64,000 nt of DNA, from NCBI GenBank assembly GCA_023053685.1, contig JALIGW010000013.1:18622501-18686500 (forward strand). Direction: 5' to 3'. The DNA is from Diadophis punctatus similis. Its lineage: Eukaryota > Chordata > Lepidosauria > Squamata > Dipsadidae. The notes below the pieces were generated by a model. The model was given only the letters and a program-made list of their open reading frames with translations. It was not told the origin of the DNA and ran no database searches. Of the stretch, positions 58,539 to 64,000 are shown piece after piece (within the stretch, counting starts at the first letter, position 1; each line of letters begins with the position of its first letter). Position numbers and translations under genes: made by a program.

Positions 58539-58890
58539 CAGTGATCCCTCGCTATATCACGGTTCACCTTTCACGGTCTCGCTGCTTCACGGATTTGCAT
58601 CGTGCATTGTGTTCTGCATTCTGATTGGCTGATTGGTAAAACAGCTTGCCAAGAGCAGTGAAATACACGTGAGGCCAGGGGTGAAATCCTCCCGGTTCGC
58701 ACAGCTCAACAACCTGGTGGCGTTCGCGGTGCGGGACTTCCCCCACCCGCTTCCCCCACCCACCTGGATGTCGGCATCTGCGTTCTTTTGCCCTCTGCGC
58801 ATGCGCAAAGCTGAAGTTACTACTTCACGGATTTTGCCTATCACGGGTTCTTTTTGGAACGTAACCCCAGCGAAAAACGAGGGATCACTG
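58539..58890. mobile_element. Tigger/mariner-like MITE (CAGTGATCCCTCG family) with nested hAT fragment
   Basis: The ends CAGTGATCCCTCGCTATATC and AAAACGAGGGATCACTG are inverted repeats with TA on both sides (58537-58538 and 58891-58892). The left and right halves are interrupted at about 58676-58812 by part of a foldback hAT. Non-coding. Confidence 0.88.
58676..58812. mobile_element. Half of a foldback-type hAT nested in the MITE
   Basis: Starts CAGGGGTGAAATCCTCCCGG and runs to the hairpin centre TGCGCATGCGCA (58796-58807), then ends at AAAGCTGAAG. Only the left half is present, so it arrived or was truncated asymmetrically. Confidence 0.75.
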
Positions 58891-58892
58891 TA

Positions 58893-60459
58893 TCTGAAAT
58901 TAGTTGCTCAAGCCTTTTTCAAAACAAAGCAGTCTACTAAAGGCCACATAGTCCTATTGGTGATTTCCCAATGTCTTCAGCTGCCCCTTTTAATATAGCT
59001 TTTTAGCTTAAAGAGTAATTTGGACTAGACACCCCTTCAAGCAGAATATGTCTTCAAATAGTAGTTTAGTGTCTGCATACCATAAAACTTGGTTATTCCC
59101 AAAATGTTAACCTGGAGTCTAATTTGACTCTAGCTCTACCTCCATTTTCTTCTGACGTAAACTGTGCAAATAGGCTTTGCAAAGCAGGATAAATATACAA
59201 AACACGAGCTATTAGAATCTTTCATGGCTGTCTGGCCAAATGCATCCCTATACAGGCTGTGAATAAAATTTTCAGTAGAACTGCTGGACAGAAAACCTGG
59301 AAGTAGATTTCTTGGAAAAGATACAGTAATTTTCAACACATTACTTTGCGCCATGAACTTGGGAGCCTGAAATAAATCCTAGCCAGCATTTAACATTTGC
59401 TAGGTGGCTATTTTGTTGTATATCACTGGAAGAGAGTAAGGCAATAATGAAAGGACATACATAACACAAACTACGTGTGATAAAAGAGCAGGGGCTGACA
59501 GGTGTACAAAGACAAATTAATGCAGAAAAGAACAGGAATATGAAAGCAATGGGGTCCTTCTATTGGTGTTATATTATGGAACTGTGCAGGTTTTTCATGG
59601 ATTTGGGCAGCTACTTAGAGGAATAATAGAAATAAGCCAGGCACAAACGTCCTTTGAAAATTCACTGCATTTGTGATGTGAGTAGAGAAATTGAGTGGAT
59701 GATTTCTTAGAGGAAAGAGAAAATCAACAATTTCTACAAAACTCTTTGTAGTAACAGTAGCATTGTTATTTAAGGAGAATTTGTTGGTATTTAACTAAAG
59801 TATGTTTGGAGACAGTGGCAGAGATAATTGAATAATGAGGGGTGGACATTCATATAAATGTTCCTTGGTCAACTCGTAACTAAGTAAGTGAAAGAGCAGC
59901 ACGGTCAGGTCTGCCATCTTTGGCTTGGCGCCTTGCTGGCATCCTGCCATCAAAGGCTAGGAGAGAGGGGGCAATGGGCAATAAACATGTATGGGGATGT
60001 GTGGGAAATAGGGAGGGAAGCTTGACAAAGACCAGGAAAGCACAAAACCTGTTTGTGCCAGCTCTCAAGGCCACCCACCCTGAGATTGGAATATAGACTA
60101 CTCTAAACATCTCAAAACACCTATGTGGCTCTTCATTGGCTGAGGATGAACTGGTTATGGGGGGAGGGCTGGGAGGAAGAGAAAATCTGTAACCTTTTTC
60201 ATGTGTGAAATTTAGTTCTAGCTTGACTTTACTGCAGCCAGCAGCCTTTAGTAAAATAACTTTTCACTTCACCCAGATGGAATCAAGGGTCTTTCTTTCC
60301 TAAGGGGCCTGACTGGGCAGGTTTGACAAACACCCTTGGGAATATCTTCCAAGTTGACTTCTCCCTTGAAAGAATTCTAAAGCCATTTCTGGTACATCTA
60401 ATTGAGTGAACTTTGGGCAGAAATATTTATTTATATCTTGTGTTTTCTGCAACAGCTCA
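58893..60459. other. Unrecognised sequence
   Basis: About 1.6 kb without recognised gene or repeat. Confidence 0.4.
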
Positions 60460-60627
60460 AGTTGGTTTGGGTGGACATATCTATTTTATTCAGAGGTAGG
60501 TTGAGGTGAGAAAGTGAGAAGGATTAATTTGAAATCATCCCTGCATTTCTTTGATTCAAGGTATATTTAAAGGTGTTGAACCTAGGTCCTAGTTCAACAC
60601 CTTAACCGTTATATCATGTTGGCTCTC
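60460..60627 (-). mobile_element. Old tRNA-SINE head remnant
   Basis: On the minus strand GAGAGCCAACATGATATAACGG and TTGAACCTAGGTCCTAG resemble a degenerate tRNA A box and B box. The body is not recognisable. Confidence 0.35.
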
Positions 60628-61610
60628 CAGAAAATTTCTAGCCATATTTAGAATTTGAAAGCAAGAACTTTAAATTGTACAATACAGTCAGCTTTTTAAA
60701 TCCTGTGAATTTGGATTCTTCTGACAAAGCTGCTTAGGAAACGAAAGATAAACCCTAAAATACAGGAGTACATCTTGAAAATTTATACAAATAAACAAAG
60801 ATACCCTTCCCTCCATGGCAGAAATCCCACTGGTGCATGAACTAAGTGGCACTGATTTCTTTGACTGAAATATTAAGGCACATTGAGTTTTAAAGATGAT
60901 CTTCAGTCACCTGAAATGCAACATTTTTTATTTTTTTTATTTGAATGACAAACCATTTTACAGAAGGGTGTTACCACTTCAATCCATAGCATAAAACAAG
61001 AAGAAAAAGAAGATGCATCCAGCCGCTGGCTGCATAATTATATCTTCTGTTCTTTGACTTCTCTATGTTAATCTGACACTGACAATCATTGTCTTGAAAA
61101 CCTGTTATCTACTCAATTACTTGCCAGAGCAAGTAAATGCTTGCCAGATAACTTGGCATCAGTCATCTCCACTTTACTTCTAGGGGTTTCACATCTGGAT
61201 CTACTTGCTGTCAAGATGAAAGAAAGAACTGGACATGGCTGCCATTTTCTTGCTAATAGTTTCCTCCCATTTTCTTCATATCCAGAACGTTTTCCTGCTA
61301 AAAATAACATTACTGTAGTATACCTGTTCCAATTCTGTGTTCGTTGCTATTGCCCATCTGAAGAATTAGAAGACAAAGAACTCATTATCTATTTGAATGC
61401 TTGAAGCAGGGTGAAAAGAGCTCAGTTTCTATCACACCACTCACCAGAGTGTCGTGGGCAAATATTTCCTCTCTTTTCTGTAAATGAAACAGATGCTTAG
61501 GTGGTTTCATACCTTGCTAGGGACTTGCTGAAGGGTCAAGACTCTCGAATAGCCTTTTTGATGGTTCCTCCAGCCTGGGGCCAGAATTAAATAGCAGGCA
61601 GCGTCTAAGC
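60628..61610. other. Unrecognised sequence
   Basis: No gene or repeat recognised. The 87-codon frame at 61141-61404 has no recognisable domain. Confidence 0.4.
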
Positions 61611-61756
61611 CAGGGGTGGCCAAACTATGGTTCTCTGAGGAACTGTGGACTTCAACTCCCAGAATTCCTGAGCTAGCCATGCATGCATGGTTGGCTCAGG
61701 AATTCTGGGAGTTGAAGTCCACAGGTCCTCAAAGAACCATAGTTTGGCCACCCCTG
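61611..61756. mobile_element. Palindromic hAT MITE (CAGGGGTGGCCAAAC family)
   Basis: Almost perfectly self-complementary: CAGGGGTGGCCAAACTATGG and CCATAGTTTGGCCACCCCTG at the ends, AACTCCCAGAATTCCTGAGC and its complement inside. The flanks share TCTAAGC(C), the remnant of the target duplication. Folds into one 146-nt hairpin. Confidence 0.88.
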
Positions 61757-61791
61757 GACTCTAAGCCTTCAAAGATAACTACCGTATTTTT

Positions 61792-62407
61792 CAGAGTATA
61801 AGACACACCGGAGTATAAGACGCACCTTAGTTTTGGGGGAGGAAAATAGGGAAAAAAATCTACCTACCAGGTATTCATCTGGCTAGCGTCCTTAGCGTCC
61901 TTTTTTTTGTCTTTTAAATTGCAATATAATGTTTTTAAATGTTATTTTATTGTACCATTCTTATCTCTGTTGTACGCCGCCCTGAGTCCTACGGGATTGG
62001 GCGGCTTATAAGAACTTTTAATTAAATTAAATTAATTAAATTAGTCTGTTCAGCTTCAGCACATTATTTTATCCCCTGGTTAGGGCTGAAAAACCTTTTT
62101 CAGAGGGAGTAGGAATGAAAACAAGCCTGCAAAGACTTAGGGCTAGTAAAAAACTACTTCAAGGGAGTAGGAATAAAAAAATGTTGCAAGCCAGTAAGAT
62201 CGTTAGCACCTCGTTAGGGCTGAAAAGACCTTTTTCAGAGGAGTAGGAATGAAAACAAGCCTGGAAAGACGGAGTAGGAAGCCGGGAAGATCGTTACCAC
62301 CTCCTTAGGGCTGGGGAAAAAAGCTACATTTGGAGTATAAGACGCACCCAAATTTTCAGCCTCTTTTAGGGAGGAAAAAGGTGCGTCTTATACTCCGAAA
62401 AATACGG
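61792..62407. mobile_element. Mariner-like MITE (CCGTATTTTTCNGAGTATAAGAC family)
   Basis: Ends CCGTATTTTTCAGAGTATAA and TTATACTCCGAAAAATACGG with TA on both sides (61790-61791 and 62408-62409). The second half has an imperfect tandem repeat of GTTAGGGCTGAAAAACCTTT / CAGAGGGAGTAGGAATGAAA (about 62078-62145 and 62212-62270). An L2 3' end is inserted at about 61915-62042. Confidence 0.88.
61915..62042 (+). mobile_element. L2-type LINE 3' end inserted in the MITE
   Basis: TCTGTTGTACGCCGCCCTGA, GATTGGGCGGCTTATAAGAA and an (AATT/AATTA) tail match the L2 3' UTR at 44862-45360. Younger than the surrounding MITE. Confidence 0.75.
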
Positions 62408-62409
62408 TA

Positions 62410-63547
62410 TATTGAGACCCAACAAACCTATCTTGGTCTGTTCTGTTTCACTCACTGCACTCCTTTCACACAGACACATTGACGGGGAGGGCTTGCCTAG
62501 CAGAAAGTTAACCCTGCTTTTCCTTTAGAAGTGCCATTCTTCTCAAGCACATAATAGTTTCCCTGGTGATTAAAAACAGGTGGGCCATGGCAATGGGGAA
62601 TGTGGCTTACTTGGGAAGACTGGTATATCAGGAAGGCTATCTTCCTTTCTTCTCCAATTCCTTTTCCTTTTGTGGTCCCTTCAGGCCATAAAACAGCTGA
62701 ATGGTGAGCTTGGTTTTCAGTGAAAGAACAAACCCATCATTTTCAGTTCTTTTGTAAACTGAAGGTGATGATTGCATAGCTCGGAAAGCCAAATAACTGC
62801 AATCTGAAATATCTGCACTGCAATTGCAAAATTTACTTTCTGGTAAGGAAAAAAATATGATTCACTTTAGGCAATGAAACTGAAGGAAAGAGAAGGAAAG
62901 AGAGGAACTTATTTTATGTTCTTATGGGGACATGAAGTTTTTTACTTTAGTGCAGGAAAGTTGAAAAACATCAGATCATTGGAAGGCAAAGAATTAAGCA
63001 CAGTGGGGAAATTTATCACTCCCAGCCTTGGGAAGCACCCAAAACCTTTTATAATCAGCTGAAAAATTATGAAGTCAAACCACAAGGATAATCTAAAGCA
63101 GAACAGAACCAGTGATGCTCTTCCTTCCTGCAGTATTTTGAATTGTGGCAATTGTTGTTTGGCAACAACAACAGAAAATCACTCAGACAAAACCATGCAG
63201 TTGACCACTTAAGTGAGCTCACCAGGGGCACTTGTGAAGGAAGAGACTTTGTCCCTGAAACCAAAAGAGCAGCTGTAATTACACAATTGAAGACCTGCCC
63301 TTTTGTTACTTTTATTGCATGCATTACAAATGGCAAACAAGCTCTTTGCCTGCCAATGGTCTCCTGCTCCATATTTAAAATATAAAAAATAGAAATAAAA
63401 TAAAATCACTATCAATCAGGATATCTGGCCACTCAAATATTGTCCAACTCTGACTTAAGTCATCAAATCTGACTCCTGGTTCAATGGATATAGCCAAATA
63501 AATGCATCTCCAATAATATATATTTTCATTTATCAGCAAAACAATGC
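62410..63547. other. Unrecognised sequence
   Basis: No gene. At 63522-63541 TATTTTCATTTATCAGCAAA matches 20 bp of the SINE tail at 33180-33190 and is followed by the CA array. Confidence 0.4.
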
Positions 63548-63548
63548 T

Positions 63549-63594
<46 letters not shown>
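63548..63594. repeat. (CA)n microsatellite
   Basis: Pure CA run. Confidence 0.95.
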
Positions 63595-63640
63595 CCTATG
63601 TATGAAGACAATTAACATGGTGAAAAAAGTAAGGTTCTAC

Positions 63641-63952
63641 CAGGGGTGGGTTCCTGCCGGTACGCTCTTACCTGTTGGTCGCCACAGAACTGAAGAAGCC
63701 GGTGGTGTTCGCGGCACGGGGCTTCCCCGTCCCGCTTTCCCCCGCCTGCCTGGATGCCGCCATTTGCGTTCTTTTGCCCTCTGCACAAACAGAACGCTTT
63801 GTGCATGCACAGAGGGCAAAAGAACGCAAATGGTGGCGTCTAGGCGGGCGGGGGAAAGCGGGCGGGGGAAGCCCCGCGCCGCGAACGCCACCGGCTTCTT
63901 CGGTTCTGCGGCGACCAACAGGTAAGAGCGTACCGGCAGGAACCCACCTCTG
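63641..63952. mobile_element. Foldback-type hAT MITE, copy 5 (near-perfect palindrome)
   Basis: Ends CAGGGGTGGGTTCCTGCCGG and CCGGCAGGAACCCACCTCTG, flanked by a perfect 8-bp repeat GGTTCTAC (63633-63640 and 63953-63960). It is a close relative of copy 4 at 54232 along its length. Its centre TGTGCATGCACA (63800-63811) is a CpG-decayed form of TGCGCATGCGCA. Confidence 0.94.
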
Positions 63953-63977
63953 GGTTCTACATTCTACATTCTCTACT

Positions 63978-64000
63978 GAGCCGAGGTGGCGCAGTGGTTA
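63978..64000 (+). mobile_element. Sauria-type SINE head, cut by the window end
   Basis: GAGCCGAGGTGGCGCAGTGG is the tRNA-like start of the SINE family seen at 34014. Confidence 0.85.

Noticed and set aside
63978..64000. tRNA gene start at the window end
   Set aside because: Identical to the head of the Sauria-type SINEs in the window.

Overview
The window looks like non-coding DNA from a squamate reptile, most probably a snake. I infer this from the mix of repeats: tRNA-headed SINEs of the Sauria type, CR1-L3-like LINEs ending in an AGAAT-type tail that seeds microsatellites (a trait described in snakes), reptile CR1 and L2 tails, R4/Dong-type LINE remnants, and many short hAT and mariner/Tigger-like non-autonomous DNA transposons. 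The species cannot be told from the sequence. No complete host protein-coding gene, rRNA, functional tRNA, CRISPR array or bacterial-type operon is visible. The window is intergenic or a large intron. The only host-exon candidates are a splice-flanked open segment at 7127-7310 and a weaker first-exon-like segment on the minus strand near 55480-55720.

Layout. 1-10.8 kb: a foldback hAT (86-349), a 1.07 kb CpG-rich inverted-repeat element (693-1767), SINE, L2 and LTR remnants, and GT/CA microsatellites. 10.8-19.4 kb: mostly unrecognised sequence with small MITEs, one SINE and a Gypsy-like stretch. 19.4-26.2 kb: a CR1 LINE split by a hAT element, a solo LTR with a 5-bp target duplication, SINEs, and two more foldback hATs. 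26-35 kb: sparse, with a CR1-L3 3' end, an L2-like RT fragment, long TA arrays and an inverted pair of an unusual SINE. 35-48 kb: R4/Dong-type LINE pieces, CR1 pieces and an L2 3' end. 48.6-50 kb: a MITE swollen by purine-rich simple repeats. 50.9-54.2 kb: a nearly intact CR1-L3-type LINE with one in-frame stop. 54.2-64 kb: two near-perfect palindromic hATs, nested CR1/SINE and Tigger/hAT insertions, a mariner-like element carrying an L2 tail, and a SINE cut by the window edge.

The most interesting pattern is that the foldback hAT elements and the 1.07 kb element share a hairpin core containing TGCGCATGCGCA, a perfect match to the NRF1 binding consensus. I find six intact copies, all inside transposons. 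These elements may distribute CpG-rich NRF1 sites through the genome. Other items worth a look are the near-intact LINE ORF2, a possible hammerhead-like core in two Penelope-like inverted repeats, and a SINE palindrome built around a TA array.
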